A DNA stretch of 64,000 nucleotides from positions 806,001 through 870,000 of the forward strand of contig NZ_WUBR01000002.1 in NCBI RefSeq assembly GCF_009807005.1, written 5' to 3'. The number at the start of each line of letters is the position of its first letter. The first letter of the stretch is position 1. This DNA is from Aurantiacibacter rhizosphaerae. GTDB lineage: Bacteria; Pseudomonadota; Alphaproteobacteria; Sphingomonadales; Sphingomonadaceae. The notes under the pieces are model-generated. The model saw only the letters and a program-made list of their open reading frames with translations, was not told where the DNA came from and ran no database searches. Made by a program: the position numbers and the translations under genes. Shown in pieces: positions 1-7,251 of this stretch.

Positions 1-93
1 GACCACGTTGAAATCAGCGATGCCGCGATAGATATCGCGCCAGTCTTCGGGGAATATGGGCCGCAGGAACAGCCGATCGGTACGCATGAACAT
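1..93 (-). CDS. GNAT N-acetyltransferase, 5' part only
   Basis: The first 31 codons of a minus-strand gene run off the left edge. The N-terminus reads MFMRTDRLFLRPIFPEDW, the usual opening of RimJ/RimL-type GNAT enzymes (T-x-R-L-x-L-R-P followed by a D-W helix start). These enzymes transfer an acetyl group from acetyl-CoA to an amine. A GGGGAG Shine-Dalgarno lies about 7 bases before the ATG at 93; the second ATG at 87 is possible. It lies downstream of rpmA on the same strand, but a strong terminator separates them, so it is probably transcribed from its own promoter. The substrate cannot be told. Confidence 0.75.
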   Translation of the reverse strand, partial: MFMRTDRLFLRPIFPEDWRDIYRGIADFNVV

Positions 94-192
94 TGTTATT
101 CTCCCCAATACCGAATGCCCGCCTCCATTGGGCCGTCGGTGTTTCAGAACGAAGTCTGCCCGGCTGGACAGGCTGCTTTTGGAAGGAGAATC

Positions 193-221
193 AAAAAAGG
201 AGACGGGGCGGCCCCATCTCC
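193..221 (-). terminator. Rho-independent terminator after rplU-rpmA
   Basis: Read on the minus strand, a 10-bp stem (one G-U pair) with a CCG loop at 221-199 is followed at once by six T residues (198-193). It lies about 70 bases past the rpmA stop and is a textbook intrinsic terminator for the ribosomal protein operon. Confidence 0.85.
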
Positions 222-291
222 TTCCAATTTTCGAGCAACTTGGGCTCGAAGGGACCATCCCGGTGGATGGCCCCTTTATCGAGTCATCCGG

Positions 292-561
292 TTATTCGGC
301 GGCTTGCGCCATCGCGTCGACCGATACGTATTTGCGGCCGAGCTTGCCGTCGTGGAAGCGGACCTTGCCAGCTTCCAGCGCGAACAGCGTGTGGTCCTTG
401 CCCATGCCTACATTGACACCGGGATAGAACTTCGTGCCGCGCTGACGCACGATAATGTTGCCAGGAATCACATCCTGGCTGCCGAATTTCTTCACACCAA
501 GGCGGCGACCTGCTGAGTCGCGACCGTTACGTGATGAACCGCCTGCTTTTTTATGTGCCAT
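292..561 (-). CDS. rpmA: 50S ribosomal protein L27
   Basis: 89 residues, the normal L27 length. The N-terminus [16 protein letters not shown] and the following G-x-K-x-[FY]-G core are the L27 signature; the flexible N-terminal arm reaches toward the peptidyl-transferase centre. It follows rplU by 12 bases, the almost universal L21-L27 pair, and is co-transcribed from the rplU promoter. The N-terminus starts directly with MAHKK, without the cleavable extension seen in Firmicutes. Confidence 0.98.
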   Translation of the reverse strand: MAHKKAGGSSRNGRDSAGRRLGVKKFGSQDVIPGNIIVRQRGTKFYPGVNVGMGKDHTLFALEAGKVRFHDGKLGRKYVSVDAMAQAAE

Positions 562-573
562 GGTTCGAAATCC

Positions 574-1083
574 TTACTTCTTGTCGGCCGACGAATCGGC
601 GCTCTTCTTGGTCGCAGCAGCCTTCTTCGGGGCTGCCTTCTTGGCCGCAGGCTTCTTGTCGGCGGCAGCTTCCTTCTTGGGAGCAGCCTTCTTAGCCGGA
701 GCCTTCTTGGCCTCTTCCTGAGGAGCCTCGTCCTTCGGAGCGGCTTCAGCCTTCTTGGCCGGTGCCTTCTTCGCGGCGGCCTTGCCTTCGCCAACGCCCA
801 CGATGCGCAGCAACGTCATGTGCTGGCGGTGGCCGTTCTTGCGGCGATAGTTGTGACGGCGACGCTTTTTGAAAACGGTCACCTTCTCACTCTTGGCCTG
901 GGCGATAACCTCAGCCGAAACCGTTACCTTGGACGCATCGGCCATGTCGGCGCCTTCGCCGGCCAGCAATACATCTTCAAGAACGATCGTGTCGCCAGCG
1001 TCACCCGCCAGCTTCTCGACTGCGATCTTGTCTCCTTCGGCGACGCGGTACTGCTTGCCGCCCGTGCGCACTACTGCGAACAT
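574..1083 (-). CDS. rplU: 50S ribosomal protein L21 with long Lys/Ala tail
   Basis: The first ~100 residues ([18 protein letters not shown] onward, including [15 protein letters not shown]) are a full L21, which binds 23S rRNA. Residues ~103-169 are a low-complexity tail built from KKAPAKK/KKAAPKK-like units mixed with acidic stretches, similar in style to histone H1 tails. Typical L21 is about 103 residues, so the tail adds two thirds. The ATG at 1083 is chosen because L21 normally starts M-[FY]-A-V; the in-frame TTG at 1092 would add only three residues. First gene of the rplU-rpmA operon. Confidence 0.95.
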   Translation of the reverse strand: MFAVVRTGGKQYRVAEGDKIAVEKLAGDAGDTIVLEDVLLAGEGADMADASKVTVSAEVIAQAKSEKVTVFKKRRRHNYRRKNGHRQHMTLLRIVGVGEGKAAAKKAPAKKAEAAPKDEAPQEEAKKAPAKKAAPKKEAAADKKPAAKKAAPKKAAATKKSADSSADKK

Positions 1084-1161
1084 GGTGATCAAATCCGTTT
1101 ATCTGGTGTCTTCAGCTGCACACCTGCCCGAGCTTATCCCAGGCCAATCCACAGCAACGAC

Positions 1162-1184
1162 AAAAAAGGCGCCCGCAGGGCACC
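1162..1184 (-). terminator. Terminator-like hairpin in the rplU leader (candidate attenuator)
   Basis: On the minus strand GGTGCCC-TGC-GGGCGCC forms a 7-bp stem (one G-U) at 1184-1168 followed by six T (1167-1162). No minus-strand gene ends upstream; the nearest upstream gene (1301) is on the plus strand. The hairpin sits between a candidate promoter at 1198-1226 and the rplU start at 1083, so it would form within the first ~30 nt of the leader. The structure is plain from sequence; an attenuation role is inference. Confidence 0.6.
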
Positions 1185-1197
1185 GGAAAGAGCGCTG

Positions 1198-1226
1198 CCG
1201 TTAGGCGAAGCGCTGATAGCTGTCAA
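1198..1226 (-). promoter_or_regulatory. Candidate rplU promoter
   Basis: On the minus strand a perfect -35 TTGACA (1226-1221), a 17-base spacer and TAACGG (1203-1198) as a weak -10. The predicted start near 1190 leaves a leader of about 105 nt before the rplU ATG that begins almost directly with the terminator-like hairpin. Confidence 0.45.
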
Positions 1227-1300
1227 CCGTCACATGCCCGAATCGAAACCCGAAATGCGCGCTGGAAAGCTTTCGGGGACGAATGTAGGGAATGGCGCAT

Positions 1301-1801
1301 ATGGTGCAAGTCTTTCGCCTCCTCCCGCTCGCCCTTTTCCCGCTGGTTGCCGCCTGTGCCGCAACGGGCGATGAATATCCCTCCCTGTCCACCCGCGATA
1401 TAGAGCGCACGGGAGGCGTGATGGAGGTTGAGCCTGCCCCGCCCCCGCCGCAGCCAGCGCCGGAAAAACTGGCTACGCTGGATGAACTTGCGGCCACCGC
1501 CCGCGCAGCCCATGCGCAATTTCTGGCCGCTGCGCCGCGGGCTCGCTCTCTTGCCGCGTCCGCCAGCGGCGCAGCGCCAGGCAGCGAGCGCTGGGCCGTG
1601 GCGCAGGTGGCCATCGCCGATCTGGAGAGCAAGCGGAGCGAGGTGATGATCGCCCTTGCAGATATCGACAGGATTTTCGTGGAAGCCGCCACCTCTGCGC
1701 AAGACACCGATTCGGTAACCGCGGTGCGCACCGAGATCGATGCGCTGGTGGCGGAGGAAAACGCCGTGATCAGCGGTTTGCTCGCCACGGTAGGGCGATA
1801 G
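1301..1801 (+). CDS. Small lipoprotein of unknown function
   Basis: About 166 residues. A short charged start and hydrophobic stretch lead to LVAAC, a good lipobox, so the mature protein should be lipid-anchored. A proline-rich linker (PAPPPPQPAPE) follows, then a mostly helical Ala/Glu-rich domain. An ATG at 1292 is also in frame; 1301 is preferred because the GTAGGGA ribosome site lies about 10 bases before it and almost abuts 1292. It lies 7 bases before the FNR-type regulator on the same strand, so the two may be co-transcribed. No family recognised. Confidence 0.7.
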   Translation: MVQVFRLLPLALFPLVAACAATGDEYPSLSTRDIERTGGVMEVEPAPPPPQPAPEKLATLDELAATARAAHAQFLAAAPRARSLAASASGAAPGSERWAVAQVAIADLESKRSEVMIALADIDRIFVEAATSAQDTDSVTAVRTEIDALVAEENAVISGLLATVGR

Positions 1802-1808
1802 ATCGCGC

Positions 1809-2492
1809 ATGAGCCTGGCCTGCGAAACCTGCCCCGTGCGTGACAGTGCCGCCTGTGCTGTGCTGAGCGAGGATGAACGCGCAGAGCTGGCCAAAGCGGG
1901 CCGCACGCGCAGGCTGAAAAGGGGGGAGCTGCTGTTCGCCGCAGGGGACGAGGATACAGCCTGCGCCACGCTGATATCGGGCGCGCTGAAGGTGACATCC
2001 TTTGCCGAGGACGGCAGCGAACGCATATTGGCGCTGATTCATCCCTCCGGTTTCGTAGGAGAGATGTTTGCGCCTTTCGCGTCTTACGATGTGGTGGCGC
2101 TCACCGATTCGCAGCTGTGCGTTTTTGCCAAGGCGGACATGAACCGCGCGCTGGAACGCCATCCCGCCCTCACCCGCGCCCTGCTGCGCCGCTCGCAGGA
2201 AGATCTTCACCGTGCGCATATGCTGCTGGCGCTGGGTTCCGGCATGGGGGCAAGCGATAAGGTCGGCAAGCTGCTGATGGCGTTGGCGCAGGCGGCAAGC
2301 GAATCGCCATGCCATCCACGCCTGAACTTCCAGCTGCCCCTGACGCGCGGAGAAATGGCCAGCATGCTGGGCCTCACCATCGAAACCGTCAGCCGCGCAC
2401 TTACCGCGCTGGAACGCGATGGCCTGATCAAACGCGAAGGAGCGCGCGGGATCGAGATCATCGAACCCGCGCGCCTCGAGCTGCTGGACTGA
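1809..2492 (+). CDS. FNR/FixK-type oxygen-responsive regulator (Crp/Fnr family)
   Basis: 227 residues. N-terminal C-x2-C-x7-C (C5, C8, C16) plus C104 in the sensor domain match the four cysteine ligands of the O2-labile 4Fe-4S cluster in FNR/FnrN proteins. Residues ~25-115 are a cyclic-nucleotide-type beta-roll, followed by a long dimer helix and a winged helix. The recognition helix contains E-T-V-S-R (192-196), the FNR motif that reads TTGAT half-sites. A perfect TTGAT-N4-ATCAA site lies about 500 bases downstream, before the convergent membrane gene. Predicted activator under low oxygen. Family is near certain; the Fe-S cluster is inferred from cysteine spacing. Confidence 0.9.
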   Translation: MSLACETCPVRDSAACAVLSEDERAELAKAGRTRRLKRGELLFAAGDEDTACATLISGALKVTSFAEDGSERILALIHPSGFVGEMFAPFASYDVVALTDSQLCVFAKADMNRALERHPALTRALLRRSQEDLHRAHMLLALGSGMGASDKVGKLLMALAQAASESPCHPRLNFQLPLTRGEMASMLGLTIETVSRALTALERDGLIKREGARGIEIIEPARLELLD

Positions 2493-2520
2493 ACCATCCC
2501 TGTTGCAGGGGCCCCCTGTT

Positions 2521-2946
2521 TCAGACCAGCGCAGCGATTGTGACGGTAATCAGACCCCATACAAAGATCAGCACCGGCAGGATCAGCACCTGCACCGTGG
2601 CATCACGCGCGGTGGCGCGGCCGAAGGGGGTCATGATGCCCTCTTGCTTGAAGCGCGCCCAGGTCTTGGCCTTCGTCGGCGCATCGGGGGCAAGACGCGT
2701 CCAGATCGCCGGAACGCCGAAACCGGCCACCACGAACAGGCCGAAGATTACGAAGGGAATTACCATTTCCGGGTTCCCGAAGCCGACCGCCAGCGTGCCG
2801 ATGAAGCCGAGGAACAGCGCAACCGTGGCAACGTAAAGCCCGGTTGGCAGCTCAAACGTGCGGTCCGTCGGCGCGACGAAGCGCGGTGCCTCCATCCGGA
2901 TATCGGCGTTTTCGGCAATTTGTGCGCGGGTAAGTTGTTCGACCAT
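2521..2946 (-). CDS. Three-helix membrane protein, probable FNR target
   Basis: 141 residues of unknown function. A ~30-residue polar N-terminus precedes hydrophobic segments near 35-57, 60-82 and 118-140, separated by a cytoplasmic-looking basic loop (TRLAPDAPTKAKTWARFKQ). No enzymatic motif is visible. AAGGA lies about 9 bases before the ATG. A perfect FNR box is centred about 62 bases upstream of the start, and an FNR-type regulator is encoded convergently 28 bases away, so oxygen-dependent control is likely. Confidence 0.75.
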   Translation of the reverse strand: MVEQLTRAQIAENADIRMEAPRFVAPTDRTFELPTGLYVATVALFLGFIGTLAVGFGNPEMVIPFVIFGLFVVAGFGVPAIWTRLAPDAPTKAKTWARFKQEGIMTPFGRATARDATVQVLILPVLIFVWGLITVTIAALV

Positions 2947-3001
2947 GATTGCATTCCTTCCTGTCTGCAGAAGGCAATGCGCCGATTCTCATCGCTGCGC
3001 T

Positions 3002-3015
3002 TTGATCGAGATCAA
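3002..3015. promoter_or_regulatory. Perfect FNR/FixK box
   Basis: TTGAT-CGAG-ATCAA, an exact match to the TTGAT-N4-ATCAA consensus, inside the longer palindrome TTTGATC-GA-GATCAAA (3001-3016). It overlaps the last codons of moaE and lies upstream of the minus-strand gene starting at 2946. The adjacent regulator carries the matching E-x-x-S-R recognition helix. Confidence 0.75.
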
Positions 3016-3461
3016 ACGTCCCAGCGTTTCACATCCTCGTGGTCTTTTTCGCGCGGTTCGATCCAGTGCCAGCCGTCCCCGCGCTTCTCGCGCTTCCAGA
3101 ACCAGCTGCGCGATTTCAGGTGGTCCATTGCGAAATCCACCGCCTCGAACGCGTCGCGGCGATGGCGCGCGGCTGCCGCCACCAGCACGATGGGCGCGCC
3201 GGGGCGCATGTGGCCGGTGCGGTGATGAATCAGCAGCCCATCAAGCTGCCAGCGTCCCTCGACCTCGTCCGCCAGCCTTTCCATGCCGGGCAGCGTCAGC
3301 CGATCGTAATGAATGAGTTCGAGGACCTTTACGTCGCTGTCCGGTCGCACCTTGCCCACGAAGCTGGCGATGCCGCCGGCTTCGGGATGGGCCTTTGCGA
3401 ACAGGCCCAGCGCCTTGCCGGGCGAGAAGCCCTTGGTCAGCAATTGCACGTCGCGCGCCAT
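3012..3461 (-). CDS. moaE: Molybdopterin synthase catalytic subunit MoaE
   Basis: 149 residues from the ATG at 3461, a normal MoaE length. With MoaD it converts cyclic pyranopterin monophosphate (precursor Z) to molybdopterin by inserting two sulfurs. The core GGIASFVGKVR, the HHRTGHMRPG segment and the C-terminal W-x-W-K-R-E-K-R loop with conserved lysines are present. An upstream in-frame extension to 3548 overlaps moaD and has no support. The start lies 1 base past the moaD stop codon. Last gene of moaA-moaD-moaE. Confidence 0.95.
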   Translation of the reverse strand: MARDVQLLTKGFSPGKALGLFAKAHPEAGGIASFVGKVRPDSDVKVLELIHYDRLTLPGMERLADEVEGRWQLDGLLIHHRTGHMRPGAPIVLVAAAARHRRDAFEAVDFAMDHLKSRSWFWKREKRGDGWHWIEPREKDHEDVKRWDV

Positions 3462-3462
3462 G

Positions 3463-3705
3463 TCAGCCGCCAGAAACGGGGGGCAGCAGAGCGATCTCGT
3501 CACCATCCTTTGCCGCAAGGCTTTCCTTGTCGGCCAGCACTTCGCCATTCACGGCGACCATGGTGCGCTGGCTTTTGGCAGCGATGGCCAGATCGGGATC
3601 GAGCGCGGCCATCAATCCCGCCCAGTCCAGCGGCGCGGGAAGCTCTCGCTCCCCCTCGCCCGCCAGATCGGCCAGCTTGCCGATGAAGATGACTGTAACG
3701 GCCAT
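3463..3705 (-). CDS. moaD: Molybdopterin synthase sulfur carrier MoaD
   Basis: 80 residues with the ubiquitin-like beta-grasp pattern, ending in the diagnostic C-terminal Gly-Gly (PPVSGG) that is thiocarboxylated by the MoeB-type adenylyltransferase. The ATG overlaps the moaA stop codon (ATGA), indicating translational coupling. It partners MoaE encoded next. Confidence 0.95.
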   Translation of the reverse strand: MAVTVIFIGKLADLAGEGERELPAPLDWAGLMAALDPDLAIAAKSQRTMVAVNGEVLADKESLAAKDGDEIALLPPVSGG

Positions 3706-4706
3706 CAGCCGCCCGTCATCGACATATGGCGCGGCTGCGCAGGCTCGGCACCCTTTTCGATGCGGAAATGGTGCTTCTCCGGCTTGATCCGCATCGCCTC
3801 GTCCAGCGCGGTGGCAAGATTACGATCAGGTGCTTCGGAACGCAGCGCGGCGCGCAAATCCACCTTCTCCGCCCCGCCAAGGCAGGCGTAAAGCTGGCCC
3901 GTCGCCGTCACGCGGATGCGGTTGCAGGTGGCGCAGAAATTGTTGGTGAGCGGGGTGATGAAGCCCAGCCTGCCGCCCGTTTCCTCCACCTTTACATATC
4001 GCGCAGGGCCGCCGGTATTGTCGGCAATGTCGGTAAGGGTGAAACGCTCTTCCAGTTCGTCTCTCACGGCGGGCAGCGGCAGGTAGTGGTCCACCCGCTC
4101 TCCATCCACTTCACCCAGCGGCATCACCTCGATCAGGGTCATGTCGTGGCCATGCGTGCCGGCCCACTCCACCAGGAAGGGGATTTCGGACTGGTTGATG
4201 CCCTTCAGCGCCACGGTGTTGATCTTCACCTGCAAGCCTGCGCGTTTCGCACCTGCAATCCCGCGCAGAACCTGCACCAGCCTGTCTCGCCGTGACAATT
4301 GCTGAAACAGTTCTCCGTCCATCGTATCGAGAGAGACGTTAACGCGCCGCACGCCCGCATCGAACAGGGGCTGCGCAAACTCTTCCAGCCGGGTGCCGTT
4401 GGTGGTGAGCGTAAGCTCGTCCAGCCCGTCTCCCAGCTTGCGGCCCAGCGCCTGCACCAGTTCCATCACGTCGCGCCGCACCAGCGGTTCCCCGCCGGTA
4501 AGGCGGATCTTGGTAATGCCGCGATCAATGAAGGCCAGCCCCAGCCTGTGCAATTCTTCCAGGCTCAACACTTCCTTCTTGGGAAGGAATGTCATGCGTT
4601 CCGGCATGCAGTAGGAACAGCGCAGATCGCAGCGATCCGTCACTGACAGGCGCAGGTAGGAAATGCGGCGCTGGAAGGCGTCCACCAGGGGTTCGGAACA
4701 ACTCAT
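3705..4706 (-). CDS. moaA: GTP 3',8-cyclase MoaA (radical SAM)
   Basis: 333 residues. The N-terminal C-x3-C-x2-C cluster motif (C26, C30, C33) binds the SAM-cleaving 4Fe-4S cluster. The C-terminal NNFCATCNRIR segment with a further downstream Cys holds the second cluster that binds GTP. The protein ends in Gly-Gly, the conserved MoaA tail. It makes the first intermediate of molybdenum cofactor synthesis together with MoaC, which is not in this window. Heads moaA-moaD-moaE with 4-base coupling to moaD. Confidence 0.97.
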   Translation of the reverse strand: MSCSEPLVDAFQRRISYLRLSVTDRCDLRCSYCMPERMTFLPKKEVLSLEELHRLGLAFIDRGITKIRLTGGEPLVRRDVMELVQALGRKLGDGLDELTLTTNGTRLEEFAQPLFDAGVRRVNVSLDTMDGELFQQLSRRDRLVQVLRGIAGAKRAGLQVKINTVALKGINQSEIPFLVEWAGTHGHDMTLIEVMPLGEVDGERVDHYLPLPAVRDELEERFTLTDIADNTGGPARYVKVEETGGRLGFITPLTNNFCATCNRIRVTATGQLYACLGGAEKVDLRAALRSEAPDRNLATALDEAMRIKPEKHHFRIEKGAEPAQPRHMSMTGG

Positions 4707-4718
4707 GCTGTGCCCAAC

Positions 4719-5045
4719 CTAGTCACCTTTGCCGGAATTGCCATCCACGGCGAAAACCTGTCCGGTAACGCCCGGTGCATTGTGCAGATATTCGCACAGC
4801 GATGTGACCCCGTCCGCGCCCCCGCCGACAACGCCGTTCACGCGGCACGGCGCGGCCTCTCTTGCCAGTTCTTCCACCGCGGCGCGGCGCCATGTTTCGT
4901 GGGTGTGATCGGCTGGATCGAACAGCAGCACCATGTCATTCCCCGCCGCGCGCCGCGCTTCAGGCAGGATGCGCGCGTGAAAAGCCGCCGCTGCATCCAG
5001 CGCGGCATCGGGCAATGCGCGCGCTTCGATGCGCACCAGCGCCAT
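4719..5045 (-). CDS. Short SDR-like (Rossmann C-terminal half) protein
   Basis: 108 residues from the ATG at 5045, which overlaps the folB stop (ATGA). The segment VEELAREAAPCRVNGVVGG and the ending GVTGQVFAVDGNSG resemble the last part of short-chain dehydrogenases (S-L-A-x-E-x-A-x-x-x-I-R-V-N-x-x-x-P-G ... T-G-Q-x-x-x-V-D-G-G). The N-terminal G-x3-G-x-G nucleotide motif and the Y-x3-K active site are missing, so it should not be a working dehydrogenase alone. Coupling to folB suggests a pterin/folate-related or structural role. An upstream extension to 5165 would run inside folB and is rejected. Confidence 0.7.
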   Translation of the reverse strand: MALVRIEARALPDAALDAAAAFHARILPEARRAAGNDMVLLFDPADHTHETWRRAAVEELAREAAPCRVNGVVGGGADGVTSLCEYLHNAPGVTGQVFAVDGNSGKGD

Positions 5046-5413
5046 CACTTGCGCTCCCGCAACAGGGTGATGCCGATTTCCTCTTCCTTTTCGGACAATG
5101 CCAGCTTCACGATCTTCACGCTCACCTCTTCCACGCGGGCATCCTGCGTGAACAATGTCTCGCACACGTGATCTGCCACGGCCTCGATCAGCTTGTAGTG
5201 TCGGTCGCCCAGCGAATCGGAACAGGCGAACTTCAGGTCCATGTAGTTCTTGCTGGCATCAAGCGGGGTGTCGGGATCGTAATGCGGCTCCACCTTCAGC
5301 TTCACCCGCACGGTGAAGCGCAGCGGCTGCGGCTGGCCGGTTTCCTCCGAATAGATACCGGTGTGCACCATGTGCACGAAATCGACGAGTTCGAGATAAA
5401 GGCTGTCTGCCAT
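5045..5413 (-). CDS. folB: Dihydroneopterin aldolase
   Basis: 122 residues, usual FolB length. The opening LYLELVDFVHMVHTGIYSEE matches the family start with the conserved G-[IV]-Y-x-E-E segment, and the later hydrophobic strands and SVKIVKLALSEKEEEIG fit the tunnelling fold. It cleaves 7,8-dihydroneopterin to 6-hydroxymethyl-dihydropterin in folate synthesis. The ATG at 5413 is chosen because the ORF upstream of it is unrelated low-quality coding. It is translationally coupled to the SDR-like gene. Confidence 0.9.
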   Translation of the reverse strand: MADSLYLELVDFVHMVHTGIYSEETGQPQPLRFTVRVKLKVEPHYDPDTPLDASKNYMDLKFACSDSLGDRHYKLIEAVADHVCETLFTQDARVEEVSVKIVKLALSEKEEEIGITLLRERK

Positions 5414-5568
5414 GATGCGCCGCTGATTACAGGATGCGGCGCGGTTGGCAAGGAAACAGACACAGTCAACAATGCTTGCGTGCAAAACGATGGCGTGCGG
5501 GCGGCACGCGGTTGACCGGATGATGGAATTAGGGTCATCGTGCCGGCAACAGGAAAAGGGACGTAAAG

Positions 5569-6351
5569 ATGGCCGAAACAGGCGAAAAAGTGGCACCCGC
5601 AGCGGGCACGAATGCAAAAAGCGTGAAGATCGTAAGATGGCTGGGCAATTTCGTGCTGGGCGGCGCGCTGATCCTGATCGTGATCGTCTTTGCAGCCGCC
5701 ACCCTCGCCCGGTTTGACATGATCGGCAAGCTGGCGGGCTTCGGACCGTTCTATATGTCATTGAACCCGGCCCGCGTTTTGACGCTGATCGGTGTGCTGG
5801 GCCTTGGCTTTGCCTTCTGGCGTAGTACCCGCCACGTGGCGAAGCTGTTCCTGGGCACGTTGCTGGCAGGCGCGCTGACCTTGGCGGTTTATGTCCTGCT
5901 GGTGATCCCCGGCGGCAAGGTGCCTCCGATTCACGATATCACCACCGATCTCAATGATCCGCCGCAGTTCACCACGCTGGATGTGGACGATGTGAGCACC
6001 GGGCCATTCACGCAGGAAGAATGGCGCGCCTATCACGAAGAATCCTACGCCGACATTGAACCCATCATCATCGACAAGCCGCCTGAAGAAGTGCTGGCCA
6101 ACGCCCGCGCCCTTGCCGAAGCGCGCGGCTGGGAAATCGTCGATGCCGATCCCGAGGCTGGCATCCTGGAGGCAACGGCAACCGCCGGATACGTGCGCTT
6201 TTATGATGACGTTGTGGTCGAGGTAACGCCCGTTGCCGATGGCTCCACCCGCGTGGACATGCGCTCTGTCAGCCGTGTTGGCGTCAGCGATGTGGGCTAT
6301 AACGCGGCGCGGATCAGGAGCTTCCTGTCAGACCTGCGAAACGCCCCATAG
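5569..6351 (+). CDS. DUF1499-domain membrane protein
   Basis: 260 residues. Hydrophobic segments at about 25-47, 63-82 and 90-112 form a three-helix membrane part. The C-terminal ~130 residues are the soluble DUF1499 domain, with its typical central PPEEVLANARALAEARGWEIVDADPEAGILEATA and VRFYDDVVVEV stretches and the closing G-Y-N-A-x-R-I-R-x-F. The biochemical role is unknown. AAAGGGACG precedes the ATG. It is divergent from folB and convergent with the methyltransferase gene, so it forms its own unit. Confidence 0.85.
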   Translation: MAETGEKVAPAAGTNAKSVKIVRWLGNFVLGGALILIVIVFAAATLARFDMIGKLAGFGPFYMSLNPARVLTLIGVLGLGFAFWRSTRHVAKLFLGTLLAGALTLAVYVLLVIPGGKVPPIHDITTDLNDPPQFTTLDVDDVSTGPFTQEEWRAYHEESYADIEPIIIDKPPEEVLANARALAEARGWEIVDADPEAGILEATATAGYVRFYDDVVVEVTPVADGSTRVDMRSVSRVGVSDVGYNAARIRSFLSDLRNAP

Positions 6352-6363
6352 GCGTCGATCCGG

Positions 6364-7251
6364 CTATGGGTTGGACCAGCGCGCGAAAATCGCGGTGGGC
6401 AGCAGGCGGCCATCGGGGCCGTCTTCCTGCACCGCCAGATCGCCATGCTCCACCGTGCCCGGCAGATCGGCAAAAACATCTGCCAGCAGCCCGCCTATGG
6501 CGAGCGAGCTCATCCGCACGGCGTAAACCGTCAGGAACAGGAAACGGCTGTCTGCATCCAGCAGTTGGCGGCAATCGGCGATAAGGCCGGGCAGCCCCTC
6601 TTCTATGCGCCAGGTTTCACCCTTGGGACCGCGCCCGAATTTCGGCGGATCGAGGATGATTCCGTCATATCTCCGCTCTCGCCGTACCTCGCGCGCCGTG
6701 AACTTTACCGCGTCATCTATCAGCCAGCGGATCGGCCTGTCTTCCATGCCCGATAGCGCGGCGTTCTCCCGCGCCTGCGCCACCGATTTCTTGCTGGCGT
6801 CCACATGCGCCACAGGGCCGCACTGGCTCAGCGCAAGGGAGCCTACTCCGGTATAGCCGAACAGGTTGAGCGTCTGCGCATCTTCGCGTCCCGCCAGCTG
6901 TCCGCGCATCCAGTGCCACACGGGCGCCATGTCGGGGAAGAAGCCCAGGTGGCGAAACGGCGTGCATTGCGCGGTGAAGCTGACGTCTTCCCAGCCAAGC
7001 TGCCAGCCATCGGGAGGCACATCGCGGCTGAACTGCCAGCGGCCGCCGCCATCATCGTCACTACCGGGCACGAATTCGCCGTCTGCTTGCCAATCGGCAT
7101 GCCGCGGTGCCCACATGGCCTGAGGTTCGGGCCGGATGAAGCGGCGTGCGCCATAGCGTTCCAGCTTGCGCCCGTGCCCACTGTCGACCAGCCCATAGCC
7201 AGGCCAGCCTTCGCCAACCATGATCGCCGGATCGCGGACAAGCTGCGCCAT
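6364..7251 (-). CDS. RlmI-like class I SAM-dependent methyltransferase
   Basis: 295 residues. The SAM site is visible as LNLFGYTGVGSLAL with the acidic HVDASK strand end, and the catalytic loop ILDPPKFGRGPKGETW matches the N/D-P-P-x-[FY] motif of RlmI/RlmKL-type RNA cytosine-C5 methyltransferases. It lacks the N-terminal PUA domain of E. coli RlmI. The start codon overlaps the thrC stop (ATGA), so it is translated with thrC at the end of the cta-thrC run. The exact RNA target is inferred from family only. Confidence 0.85.
   Translation of the reverse strand: MAQLVRDPAIMVGEGWPGYGLVDSGHGRKLERYGARRFIRPEPQAMWAPRHADWQADGEFVPGSDDDGGGRWQFSRDVPPDGWQLGWEDVSFTAQCTPFRHLGFFPDMAPVWHWMRGQLAGREDAQTLNLFGYTGVGSLALSQCGPVAHVDASKKSVAQARENAALSGMEDRPIRWLIDDAVKFTAREVRRERRYDGIILDPPKFGRGPKGETWRIEEGLPGLIADCRQLLDADSRFLFLTVYAVRMSSLAIGGLLADVFADLPGTVEHGDLAVQEDGPDGRLLPTAIFARWSNP

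Noticed and set aside
553-1374. 273-codon plus-strand open frame across rplU
   Set aside because: Ser/Leu-rich mirror of the Lys/Ala-rich L21 tail; L21 and L27 on the minus strand are certain.
2498-2520. GC hairpin CAGGG-GCC-CCCTG between the FNR gene and the membrane gene as a terminator
   Set aside because: Stem of only 5 bp that competes with CCCTG-TTG-CAGGG, and no real T-run. Not strong enough to list.
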